Below the pieces are notes generated by a model. The model was not told the DNA's origin. It was given only the letters and a program-made list of their open reading frames with translations, and searched no databases. 64,000 nt of DNA. It comes from Thermococcus sp. 4557. Its GTDB lineage: Archaea > Methanobacteriota_B > Thermococci > Thermococcales > Thermococcaceae. A program made the position numbers and the translations under genes. Shown in pieces: positions 27,004-34,418 of the stretch. Positions within the stretch are counted from its first letter, which is position 1, and the number at the start of each line of letters is the position of its first letter. The DNA lies in assembly GCF_000221185.1 (NCBI RefSeq), contig NC_015865.1:124001-188000 (forward strand). Direction: 5' to 3'.

Positions 27004-27351
27004 TCACTCAAGCGTGACCTCGTTCTCCCAGAGGCCGTGGATGTTGCAGTAGCTGAGGGCGTATAGCTTGCCCTTCTTGCCCGTCCTGAAGAAGAAGACC
27101 GCCTTTGGCTCGGTCAGCGGGTCGCTGTGGTTCGTGAAGGCAACCCTGCCGACGAGAACCGGGAAGTTCTCCCCCTCCGGGTGGAAGTAGAGCTCAATCC
27201 AGGCTATGTGGTGCTCAGGCGTGTTCGGGTGCGGTATCTCCTTGCCAACGCTGACCTCGACCTTGACGAGGTCGCCCTCCTTCTCGTACTCTATAACGGG
27301 GACGTGCTTCTCCCCCTTCCAGTCTCCACTCTTTATGGTTCCGCTAAGCAT
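27004..27351 (-). CDS. sor: Superoxide reductase (neelaredoxin type)
   Basis: Reduces superoxide to hydrogen peroxide at a mononuclear Fe(His)4(Cys) centre without making oxygen. It is 115 aa, the one-domain form. Ligands are visible at His16 (GEKH, after Glu14), His41 (IPHP), His47 (EHH), Cys102 and His105 (YCNIHGLW). The start is the ATG at 27351 after GAGGTGG. A GTG three codons upstream overlaps that signal. It follows rubredoxin by ten bases, and rubredoxin is its electron donor in Pyrococcus. The rubrerythrin that removes the peroxide is encoded just upstream. Confidence 0.97.
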   Translation of the reverse strand: MLSGTIKSGDWKGEKHVPVIEYEKEGDLVKVEVSVGKEIPHPNTPEHHIAWIELYFHPEGENFPVLVGRVAFTNHSDPLTEPKAVFFFRTGKKGKLYALSYCNIHGLWENEVTLE

Positions 27352-27361
27352 CTCAACCACC

Positions 27362-27523
27362 TCACTCTATCTTTTCAAACATGTCCTTGGGCGCACCGCA
27401 GAGCGGGCAGACCCAGTCCTCGGGGAGTTCTTCAAACTTGGTTCCCGGGGCTATCCCGGCGTCCTCGTCACCCTCATCCTCATCGTAGATGTAGCCGCAG
27501 ACCATACACTTCCACTTTGCCAT
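27362..27523 (-). CDS. rd: Rubredoxin
   Basis: A 53-aa one-iron electron carrier, read directly from the minus strand: it starts [13 protein letters not shown] and ends [20 protein letters not shown]. The two C-x-x-C pairs that bind iron are complete. The ATG at 27523 corresponds to the usual family start; another ATG lies two codons upstream. A CTTATAAG TATA box is 30 bases before it. It passes electrons from NAD(P)H:rubredoxin oxidoreductase to superoxide reductase and rubrerythrin, and very likely shares an mRNA with sor. Confidence 0.97.
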   Translation of the reverse strand: MAKWKCMVCGYIYDEDEGDEDAGIAPGTKFEELPEDWVCPLCGAPKDMFEKIE

Positions 27524-27553
27524 TTTCATCATCCTAATGTTATTAGTCCGCCC

Positions 27554-27561
27554 TTATAAGG
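27554..27561 (-). promoter_or_regulatory. TATA box of the rubredoxin-sor operon
   Basis: CTTATAAG, preceded on the minus strand by CAAAC. The predicted transcript start is near 27532, nine bases upstream of the rubredoxin ATG. Confidence 0.55.
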
Positions 27562-27599
27562 TTTGCGCCTCAAACTTGAGAAGTGGAAAAGCGAAAGGT

Positions 27600-28115
27600 T
27601 CACTCAAAGACCACGAACTTGTCCCTGGGAGCACCGCACACGGGGCAGTACTCGGGCGCCTCGTCAACTGCGGTATAGCCGCAGACCGGGCAGATGTAGA
27701 CCTTCTTTATCTCGATATCCGTTCCGCCCTCGGCCTTCTCCTTGGCGGCTTTGTAGAGCTCCGCGTGTATCTTCTCGGCCTCGAGGGCGTAGTGCGTCGT
27801 TCTCACGGCGTCCTTCTCTCCCTGGAACTCGGCGGTGTTCTTAAAGACAGGGTACATCTCCTCTACTTCGTATGTCTCGCCGTCTATGCCCGCCTGCAGG
27901 TTCTCTGGGGTCTTCCCGAGGTGTCCGAGCGCCATGAAGTGGTTCTTCGCGTGAATGAACTCCGCGTGGGCGATAGCCCTGAAAAGCTTAGCTATGTTCG
28001 GGAAACCCTCCTTCTCGGCCTGTTCGGCAAAAATCAGGTACTTCATGTGGGCCATGCTCTCGCCGGCGAAGGCGTCCTCCAGAAACTTCCGGGTCATTGC
28101 TCTCTTAACTGGCAT
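27600..28115 (-). CDS. rbr: Rubrerythrin (NADH/rubredoxin peroxidase)
   Basis: Reduces hydrogen peroxide to water with electrons from rubredoxin. It is 171 aa. The N-terminal four-helix di-iron domain carries DAFAGESMAHMKYL, AIAHAEFIHAKNH and HYALEAEKIHAELY. The C-terminal rubredoxin-like domain has CPVCGY and CPVCGAP. GGTG eight bases before the ATG at 28115 sets the start; an in-frame GTG lies at 28127. A TTATATAG TATA element lies at about 28146-28153. With sor and rubredoxin it completes the superoxide-to-water pathway of Thermococcales. Confidence 0.97.
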   Translation of the reverse strand: MPVKRAMTRKFLEDAFAGESMAHMKYLIFAEQAEKEGFPNIAKLFRAIAHAEFIHAKNHFMALGHLGKTPENLQAGIDGETYEVEEMYPVFKNTAEFQGEKDAVRTTHYALEAEKIHAELYKAAKEKAEGGTDIEIKKVYICPVCGYTAVDEAPEYCPVCGAPRDKFVVFE

Positions 28116-28218
28116 GGGATACACCATAAAAAGGAGGAAACGAAACTATATAACGGTTTTCTGAACCTTTGGTTTGCCCTTCCGCTTACTTCCATTGGAA
28201 GACAGTTCGCGGCTGGTT

Positions 28219-29448
28219 CTATGAGATCCAGTTAATGAGTTTCCTGACTGCCTCCCTCAACCGCTCCTCGTCCTCCTTTCTGAGCATTCCCCTGCCCTCA
28301 ACGGTGTCGACGTGATCAAACTTGCTCCTCGCTATGAGTGTCTCGATCTTCCTTCCAGCAACGCCGCCCCAGCCGTAGGCACCGACGATGAGGACGGGCT
28401 TCTCGTAGTTGGCCTTGTCGAGGAGCTCAAAGAGTGTGTACCTTATTCTGGGGTGGATATCGGCCTCAAAGGTCGAGGCGCCGATGATTATCGCCTCGCT
28501 GTCCGGAACCTCACCCAGTATGTCGCTCACCGCGGGGGCCTCCTTGTCCGTGAAGCGGTAAACGACCGGGTTCAGTCCGTTCTTCCTCAGCTCGTCGAGG
28601 ACTATCTCCATCCTCCTCTCAACGAAGCCGTACATGGAGTCGTAGAGCACCAGAACCTTGCCCTTCGTGACCTTTCCGGATCCAACCCTCTCGTAGTGCT
28701 CGAATATCCTGGCCGGATTCTTCTTCCATATGAGTCCGTGGCCGGGGAGTATCATCCTGGCATCATCAATTATCCCTAGATTTCTCAGCTTCTTTATGTT
28801 CTGGACGATGTACTTGTGGTAGTGGCCTATGACGGTCACTATGTACTTGGTCACGTGGGGCAGGTAGCGCTGAACGACCTCCTCGTCGCTGTCGTCTATC
28901 CTTTCCGGAATCCCGTAGCCTCCCCCTGCGTCGCAGCTGAATATGAGCCCCTCCTCAACGACGTAGGTTATCATAGTGTCCGGCCAGTGGAGCCAGGGAA
29001 CGGTTATGAAGCGGAACGTCTTGCCCCCTATGCTCATCTCCTCGCCGTCTTTGATCGTGTAAAAGTTCTCAACGACCCTCTCGCCGTAGAAGCCCTCCAG
29101 GAAGCGCTTCGCGAAGGTGGTTCCTATGAGCTTGGCCCTGTAGCCGTTGGCCTCAAGGAAGGCCGGTAAAGCGCCAGTGTGGTCGGGCTCGGTGTGGTGG
29201 ATTACGACATGGGTTATCTCCTTTGGATCAACCAGCTTTCCGAGGGCCTCCATGAAGAGGTCTGTGTATTCCCGCTTGCTCAGGTCAAAGAGAACCGTCG
29301 CACCATCGAGCTTCATCAGGTAAGCGTTGTAGGTTATCCCCTCGGGGATGCTCCAGGTGGCCTCGAAGTACCTTATCCTATCATCATCGACCCGGATTAT
29401 GTAGAGCTCCGGATCGTCGAGAATCTTCTCAACTTTCACATCGGGCAT
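28219..29448 (-). CDS. fprA: Flavodiiron protein (type A flavoprotein, oxygen reductase)
   Basis: Four-electron reduction of oxygen to water (or of NO), using rubredoxin as donor in related systems. The metallo-beta-lactamase-like N-terminal domain has the di-iron ligands H-x-E-x-D-H (HHTEPDH, about residues 85-91), and further His/Asp in FSCDAG and VIGHYHKY. The C-terminal flavodoxin domain binds FMN (VLYDSMYGFVERR, about 262). It is 409 aa, with GGTGATAG just before the ATG at 29448. It sits upstream of rbr-rd-sor in the same direction, so the whole detoxification set is clustered. Confidence 0.94.
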   Translation of the reverse strand: MPDVKVEKILDDPELYIIRVDDDRIRYFEATWSIPEGITYNAYLMKLDGATVLFDLSKREYTDLFMEALGKLVDPKEITHVVIHHTEPDHTGALPAFLEANGYRAKLIGTTFAKRFLEGFYGERVVENFYTIKDGEEMSIGGKTFRFITVPWLHWPDTMITYVVEEGLIFSCDAGGGYGIPERIDDSDEEVVQRYLPHVTKYIVTVIGHYHKYIVQNIKKLRNLGIIDDARMILPGHGLIWKKNPARIFEHYERVGSGKVTKGKVLVLYDSMYGFVERRMEIVLDELRKNGLNPVVYRFTDKEAPAVSDILGEVPDSEAIIIGASTFEADIHPRIRYTLFELLDKANYEKPVLIVGAYGWGGVAGRKIETLIARSKFDHVDTVEGRGMLRKEDEERLREAVRKLINWIS

Positions 29449-29564
29449 TTCTATCACCGAACCTATTTGGTGCGGAAGAATAAAAAGCCTTTCTTGACCA
29501 AACAGTTATACGGCCTTTTTCCACACCCGGTATGTAGGCAGGTGTTCATTGAGGAGGTCTCGCC

Positions 29565-30041
29565 ATGTCCCCCATGCCGCCACCGATAAGGGGAAGCCCC
29601 GACCGCTGGAGGGAGCTCACCCCGGAGCTTGCCGAGAGGGCGATAGAGACCGTGAAAAACGCCCTTCCCTTCTTCACGGCCGGAACGCCGATCGTCCATC
29701 ACGCACCCCACGGCATTCACGTGGATGTCCCAGTCATGTACCTGAGCTTTGCAGTGGACAGGATTCACTACAACCCTGAGACGAAAACCCCGGCTCCAAA
29801 GGGCCTGCCGCCGGAGTCTATGGTGGCCGAAGTCAATCCGGAGGAGGTTAGGGAGCGGGTTCAGGCGCTGTTGGGCGAACTCAGTGTTCTCAGTGGGGCC
29901 GAGTTCCGTGCAGAGGGTTGCTGGATCGTGCCGGTGGCGTGGAAAAGCTTTATAATCCTGCACGTCCGCGTCTCGGCCGATGGGGAGGAGCTCATCCCGG
30001 ATTACGGCCTTACAGAGGAGGTTAGGAGACACGGCGTTTGA
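29565..30041 (+). CDS. Conserved hypothetical protein, 158 aa
   Basis: Soluble alpha/beta protein of 158 aa with no signal peptide. Notable segments are HHAPHGIHVDVPVMYLSFAV and an Ala/Pro-rich loop (PETKTPAPKGLPPES). I do not recognise the family. The histidine-rich HHAPHGIHVD stretch could bind metal but this is a guess. GGAGGTC precedes the ATG. The 3' end overlaps the next open frame by about 60 bases. Confidence 0.75.
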   Translation: MSPMPPPIRGSPDRWRELTPELAERAIETVKNALPFFTAGTPIVHHAPHGIHVDVPVMYLSFAVDRIHYNPETKTPAPKGLPPESMVAEVNPEEVRERVQALLGELSVLSGAEFRAEGCWIVPVAWKSFIILHVRVSADGEELIPDYGLTEEVRRHGV

Positions 30042-31119
30042 GAGGCTGAAGGGCTTTGTAAGACGTGAGTGGTTCCTCACGGTGCTCCTGGTGCTTTACC
30101 TAGTCCTGGTTCTCAACGATCCCTCCCTCCCAGGCAGAACGCCCGACCTGGTGGACTGGAGGAGCCTGGCCCTGATAACGTCGCTCATACTCGTCTCAAA
30201 GGGCCTTGAGCTGTCGGGAATCTTCACCCGCCTTTCCATTGCGCTCATATCGCTCTCCGGCGGCTCCGAGCGGAAACTGATGCTTCTCCTGATTCCCATC
30301 ATAGCCCTCTCCTCGGCGGTGATAATGAACGACACCGCGATGCTCGTCTTCATCCCCCTGGTCGTCATCACCGCCCGGCTCGCCGGCATAAACACCGCCC
30401 GCGCCGTCACGCTCTCGGCAATAGCGGCGAACGTCGGCTCGGCCCTGACCCCGATCGGCAACCCCCAGAACATCATAATCTGGAACACGTACGGCCTCTC
30501 CTTCCTGGGGTTCGTGGGGGCGATGCTGCCCCCCGTGGCCCTGTGGCTCGTCCTCCTCGTCCTCTTCACTCTCACGATACGGGAAAGGCCAATATCCATC
30601 GAGAGGCTGCCCCCGGTGGCGATTAAAACGAGGCTCTTTGCCGCATCGCTCTCCCTTCTGATCGGGGACATACTCCTCGCCGAAACCGGAAGGCCGCTCT
30701 GGACCCTTCCGCTGACCCTGCTGGTTCTGCTCATCCTCGGCAGGGAGGCTTTGCTGGGCTTCGACTGGGCGCTGGTTTTGACCTTTGCCTTCATCTTCGT
30801 GGACTTCGGTGAGATTGCCCGCCTGATTTCCGGCTCTTCCTGGCTTCCCTCCGGGGGACTGGTTCTCCTCCTCGCCTCGGCCGGTCTGAGCCAGCTCATC
30901 AGCAACGTTCCCGCGACGGTGGTCTTCATAGGCTCGCGGCCGGAGTGGCTTCCCCTTGCCCTCGGCGTGAACCTGGGCGGAACGGGGATAATAATCGGCT
31001 CCCTCGCGAACCTCATAGCCCTCCGCATCTCCGGTATCGGCATTAGGGACTTCCACAGGTTTTCGATTCCGTACTTCCTCATTGCCCTGGTGGTTTCGAT
31101 TCTGATATTCCTGCTCTGA
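29980..31119 (+). CDS. ArsB/NhaD-like ion transporter (ion-transporter superfamily)
   Basis: Integral membrane protein of about 379 aa and ten or more helices. Diagnostic segments are SAVIMNDTAMLVFIPLV (about 110-126) and GSALTPIGNPQNIIIW (about 155-170). They match the two re-entrant N-D-T and G-N-P-Q-N motifs of the ArsB/NhaD/SLC13-like superfamily (arsenite, Na+/H+ or anion antiport). A late copy, ISNVPATVVF, completes the repeat. Substrate cannot be told from sequence. The start is uncertain: the ATG at 29980 has no clear ribosome binding site and overlaps the upstream gene by 62 bases. GAGGAGGT at about 30015 would suit a start near 30031, but no normal start codon is there. Confidence 0.83.
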   Translation: MGRSSSRITALQRRLGDTAFERLKGFVRREWFLTVLLVLYLVLVLNDPSLPGRTPDLVDWRSLALITSLILVSKGLELSGIFTRLSIALISLSGGSERKLMLLLIPIIALSSAVIMNDTAMLVFIPLVVITARLAGINTARAVTLSAIAANVGSALTPIGNPQNIIIWNTYGLSFLGFVGAMLPPVALWLVLLVLFTLTIRERPISIERLPPVAIKTRLFAASLSLLIGDILLAETGRPLWTLPLTLLVLLILGREALLGFDWALVLTFAFIFVDFGEIARLISGSSWLPSGGLVLLLASAGLSQLISNVPATVVFIGSRPEWLPLALGVNLGGTGIIIGSLANLIALRISGIGIRDFHRFSIPYFLIALVVSILIFLL

Positions 31120-31146
31120 CCCTCTGAGGGTTTCGAAATGGGAAGG

Positions 31147-31179
31147 TTTATAAGAACATTTGCACAACTGCTCAAATGT
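31147..31179 (+). promoter_or_regulatory. Promoter and ArsR-type operator of arsR-cadA
   Basis: A TATA box TTTATAAG (31147-31154) is followed at once by the dyad ACATTTG-N10-CAAATGT (31156-31179), centred between TATA and the expected transcript start. ArsR/SmtB repressors bind imperfect 12-2-12-type dyads in exactly this position. The next gene encodes such a repressor, so autoregulation by metal is very likely. Confidence 0.75.
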
Positions 31180-31192
31180 GGAGGTGAAGAAA

Positions 31193-31549
31193 ATGACCGA
31201 GGTCTGCAAGGTGTACGAAGAGCATCTGGACAGAATCCTGGAGGCCCAGGCTAAGCTGCCCGAGGAGGAGAGCATACTCGAAGCGGCGGACTTCTTCGAC
31301 GCCCTTGGGAACCCCACCAGGCTTAAAATCCTGCTCGCGCTCATGGAGGCCGGGGAACTCTGCACCTGCGACCTCTCTGCGATAACCAAGCTTTCCGTCT
31401 CGGCCATCTCTCACCAGCTCCGCATCCTCAAGGACAGGAAGATAGTCGCCTACCGCAAGGATGGCAAGAACGTCTTCTACCGCCTGGACGACGAGCACAT
31501 CAGGAAACTCCTGAGGACCGCCCTCGAACATCTCTCGGAGGCAAAGTGA
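31193..31549 (+). CDS. ArsR/SmtB-family metal-sensing repressor
   Basis: A 118-aa winged-helix repressor. The recognition part is LSVSAISHQLRILKDRKIV, followed by the wing YRKDGKNVFYRL. ELCTCDL in the alpha-3 helix is the classic ELCxCDL metal-binding box (two cysteines) of ArsR/CadC, used for As(III), Cd or Pb; the N-terminal C-x... residue in TEVCKVYEEH could add a third ligand as in CadC. GAGGTGAAG precedes the ATG at 31193. It is translationally coupled to the efflux ATPase that follows. Derepression by Cd, Zn or Pb is the best guess from the partner gene. Confidence 0.92.
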   Translation: MTEVCKVYEEHLDRILEAQAKLPEEESILEAADFFDALGNPTRLKILLALMEAGELCTCDLSAITKLSVSAISHQLRILKDRKIVAYRKDGKNVFYRLDDEHIRKLLRTALEHLSEAK

Positions 31550-33618
31550 TGCCGCAGAAGCTCGTCCTTGAGGGACTCGACTGCGCGAGCTGTGTATACG
31601 AGATAGAGGAGGCCCTCAAGAAGGAAGGCTTTGAGTTCGCGCTCGTGAACTTCACAACTAAGGAGCTGGTTATAGAGGGCGACGTCGAGAGGGCCAAGGA
31701 GATAGTGAAGAGGGTCGAGCCGGACGTTGAGGTTCTCGAGAAGGACGGACATGGTCACACTCATGACCACGGGGAGACTGACTGGGGAACGGTTTACTCC
31801 ATAGGTCTCTCGCTGGTTCTCTTTGCCGTTGGAATCGTGATGCGCTACCACTACGGCATTGACGATTGGGTGGTCTTCGGAATCTTCCTCGCGAGCTACC
31901 TGATGGCCGGCTGGCGCGTGTTGAGGAGTGCGGTGATCAACTCCCTCCACGGCAACGTCTTTGACGAGAACTTCCTCATAGCGGTCGCCACGCTGGGAGC
32001 CTTCGCCATTCGGGAGTATCCTGAAGGGGTCGCCGTCATGCTGTTCTACGTTGTCGGCGAGTTCTTCCAGGACCTTGCGGTGAACCGGTCGCGGCGCTCC
32101 ATAAAGGCACTGCTTGCGCTCAAGGCCGAGTATGCAAACCTGCTCAGGGACGGTGAGGTAGTCCAGGTGAAGCCGGAGGAGCTGAAGGCCGGCGACGTGA
32201 TCCTCGTGAAACCCGGCGAGAAGGTTCCCGTTGATGGCGTCGTTATGGAGGGCGAATCCACCGTGGATGCGTCCGCACTGACCGGCGAGAGCGTTCCAAG
32301 GGCCGTGCGGGAAGGAGAGGAGATCCTCTCGGGTATGGTCAACCTCTCCGGCCTCCTCAAGGTTCGCGTGACCAGAGAGCTTAGCGAGTCCACCATATCC
32401 AAAATCCTTGAGCTGGTGGAGAACGCTAGTGCCAGAAAGGCCAAGACCGAGAAGTTCATAACTCGCTTTGCCCACTACTACACGCCTGCCGTTGTGGGAA
32501 TAGCCGCCCTAATAGCGACCGTTCCTCCACTGATAACCGGGGACCCCTTCACCCCCTGGATCTACAGGGCTTTAGTCATACTAGTGATCTCATGCCCCTG
32601 TGCCCTGGTTCTCTCCATACCCCTCGGCTACTTCGGCGGCATCGGAAGGGCGGCCAGAGAGGGAATACTCGTCAAGGGTTCCAACTACCTCGACACCCTC
32701 AAGGAAGCGAGCATCGTGGCCTTCGATAAGACCGGCACGCTGACAAAGGGCGTTTTCAAGGTCACGAAGGTGGAAACCCGGAACGGATTCGGCGAGGAAG
32801 AGATCATCGGGTTCGCAGCTTTGGCAGAGGCCCACTCGAACCACCCGATAGCGAAGGCCATACGCGAGGCTTATGGGGGAGAACTCAACGAGGCAGAGAT
32901 AATCGAGTATGAGGAGATAGCCGGCCACGGCGTCAGGGCTAGGATAGACGGCGTCGAGGTCATGGTCGGAAACGACAGGCTCCTTCACAGGTTCAAGGTC
33001 GAGCACGACACCTGCCACGTTAAGGGAACCGTTGCACACGTCGTCATCAACGGAAAGTATGCGGGCTACATAATAATCTCTGATGAGATAAAGGACGACG
33101 CCCCGCTCGCTGTGAAGGAACTCAAGTGCCTCGGGGTCAAAAAGGTCGTGATGGTGACCGGTGACAGCAGGGACGTTGCCGAGGAGATAGCGAAGCAGCT
33201 TGGCCTCGACGGCTTCTACGCTGAGCTCTTGCCGGGGGACAAGGTGAGGGTCATAGAGGAGCTTGAGAAGGAGAAGGGCGATGGAAAGGTTGTCTTCGTC
33301 GGCGACGGCATAAACGACGCACCGGTGCTTGCGAGGGCCGATGTGGGCGTTGCGATGGGCGCCCTTGGAAGCGACGCGGCAATAGAAACGGCCGACGTCG
33401 TCATAATGGACGACAAGCCGTCCAAGCTGCCCGTAGGCATCAGGATAGCGAGGAAGACCCAGAGGATAGTGTGGCAGAACATAGTATTTGCCCTCGGCGT
33501 TAAGCTTGCCTTCATAAGCCTTGGAATCCTCGGGGAGGCGACCATGTGGGAGGCGGTCTTTGCCGATGTAGGGGTTGCCCTGATAGCGGTCTTCAACGCG
33601 ATGAGGATTTTAAGGTGA
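31549..33618 (+). CDS. cadA: Heavy-metal P1B-type ATPase (Cd/Zn/Pb exporter)
   Basis: A 689-aa metal pump. The N-terminal HMA domain carries GLDCASC (about residues 8-14). A His-rich linker, HGHTHDHGE, lies at about 65-73. The transmembrane metal site is SCPCALVLS, the P1B-2 (Zn/Cd/Pb) type. The phosphorylation site DKTGTLTKG, AHSNHPIA (HP locus), MVTGDS and GDGINDAP are all intact. It starts at the ATG of a TGATG overlap with arsR. Its 3' end overlaps the convergent acetyltransferase gene by 26 bases. With the repressor it forms a complete metal-resistance unit. Confidence 0.94.
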   Translation: MPQKLVLEGLDCASCVYEIEEALKKEGFEFALVNFTTKELVIEGDVERAKEIVKRVEPDVEVLEKDGHGHTHDHGETDWGTVYSIGLSLVLFAVGIVMRYHYGIDDWVVFGIFLASYLMAGWRVLRSAVINSLHGNVFDENFLIAVATLGAFAIREYPEGVAVMLFYVVGEFFQDLAVNRSRRSIKALLALKAEYANLLRDGEVVQVKPEELKAGDVILVKPGEKVPVDGVVMEGESTVDASALTGESVPRAVREGEEILSGMVNLSGLLKVRVTRELSESTISKILELVENASARKAKTEKFITRFAHYYTPAVVGIAALIATVPPLITGDPFTPWIYRALVILVISCPCALVLSIPLGYFGGIGRAAREGILVKGSNYLDTLKEASIVAFDKTGTLTKGVFKVTKVETRNGFGEEEIIGFAALAEAHSNHPIAKAIREAYGGELNEAEIIEYEEIAGHGVRARIDGVEVMVGNDRLLHRFKVEHDTCHVKGTVAHVVINGKYAGYIIISDEIKDDAPLAVKELKCLGVKKVVMVTGDSRDVAEEIAKQLGLDGFYAELLPGDKVRVIEELEKEKGDGKVVFVGDGINDAPVLARADVGVAMGALGSDAAIETADVVIMDDKPSKLPVGIRIARKTQRIVWQNIVFALGVKLAFISLGILGEATMWEAVFADVGVALIAVFNAMRILR

Positions 33619-34243
33619 GGCTCCCTTTGTTTTCCCCTTTCAGCCCCTTCACCATTCTATAGAACTCATAAGTCCTCCCTTCAAGCTCTACGGAGTGCTC
33701 CCTCTCAACGGAGTAGCCGAGCTTTTTGTATATGGCTATCGCCCTCTCATTGTCCCTCTCAACGTCTAGGACTATTCTCTCTGCCCCGCTCTCCTTGGCG
33801 AGTCGCTCTGCTTCGAGCATAAGGGCCTTTCCGATGCCCTTTCCGCGGAATTCTGGGTAAACGGCGACGTTGCTGACGTAGTAGTCTCCCCTTTCCAGTC
33901 TCCCAGAACCTGATGTGGAGCTTATGAACCCGGGAAGCTTCCTCAGAAAGTCAAAGCCGAGGCTCTTCATCATCAACCAGCCCGTTCTCTTCTCTTCCAT
34001 CTCCTTGACCTTCCAGTCGTAGCTCAGGAGCATTCCGGCTATCTGTCCTCTGTAAATCGCAAAGACGACGTGCTCGTGGCTGAAAAGGTTTGCTTTTTCA
34101 ATGTAGAGCCTTCTGAAAAGCTCGGAGAACCTCGGCCCGAGCAGGGCTGGGAAGTACTCGGGCGCGGAAATTTCCATGAGCCTCGCGAAGTGCTCGGCCT
34201 CGGTTTTCTTTCCCTCTCCGGCCTTTAGAACTATCTCTACCAT
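33593..34243 (-). CDS. GNAT-family N-acetyltransferase
   Basis: A 216-aa acetyltransferase with the GNAT core VSNVAVYPEFRGKGIGKALM (about residues 123-142; RGKGIG binds the acetyl-CoA pyrophosphate) and the following VLDVERDNERAIAIYKKLGY (RimI-like). Substrate unknown. There is no ribosome binding site before the ATG, and a GGGTTATAAAC TATA element at about 34264-34274 places the transcript start at the ATG, so the mRNA is probably leaderless. Confidence 0.85.
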   Translation of the reverse strand: MVEIVLKAGEGKKTEAEHFARLMEISAPEYFPALLGPRFSELFRRLYIEKANLFSHEHVVFAIYRGQIAGMLLSYDWKVKEMEEKRTGWLMMKSLGFDFLRKLPGFISSTSGSGRLERGDYYVSNVAVYPEFRGKGIGKALMLEAERLAKESGAERIVLDVERDNERAIAIYKKLGYSVEREHSVELEGRTYEFYRMVKGLKGENKGSLTLKSSSR

Positions 34244-34363
34244 GATTACGTTTTGTGGGTCAATGTTTATAACCCTGCTCCAGCCCTTCTAGTTTCCCGG
34301 ATCTATCTGCTTGGTGTGTCAAAACTCCTATTTTAAAAGTTCAGACGGCGTGGGTTTACATTC

Positions 34364-34390
34364 TGACAATAATAAGCCTATTAGGGTTTT
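34364..34390 (+). promoter_or_regulatory. copB promoter with motif shared with the SHOCT gene
   Basis: CAATAATAAGCC (34367-34378) serves as a TATA-like element about 45 bases before the copB start and is followed by CTATTAGGG. The same 12 bases followed by CTATAGGC occur at 36527 before the SHOCT gene. The placement between TATA and transcript start suggests a regulator site, most simply for the CopR-like protein encoded at 36889. Confidence 0.6.
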
Positions 34391-34418
34391 GGGTCAAATG
34401 TTGTGATAGGTGAGTAGG

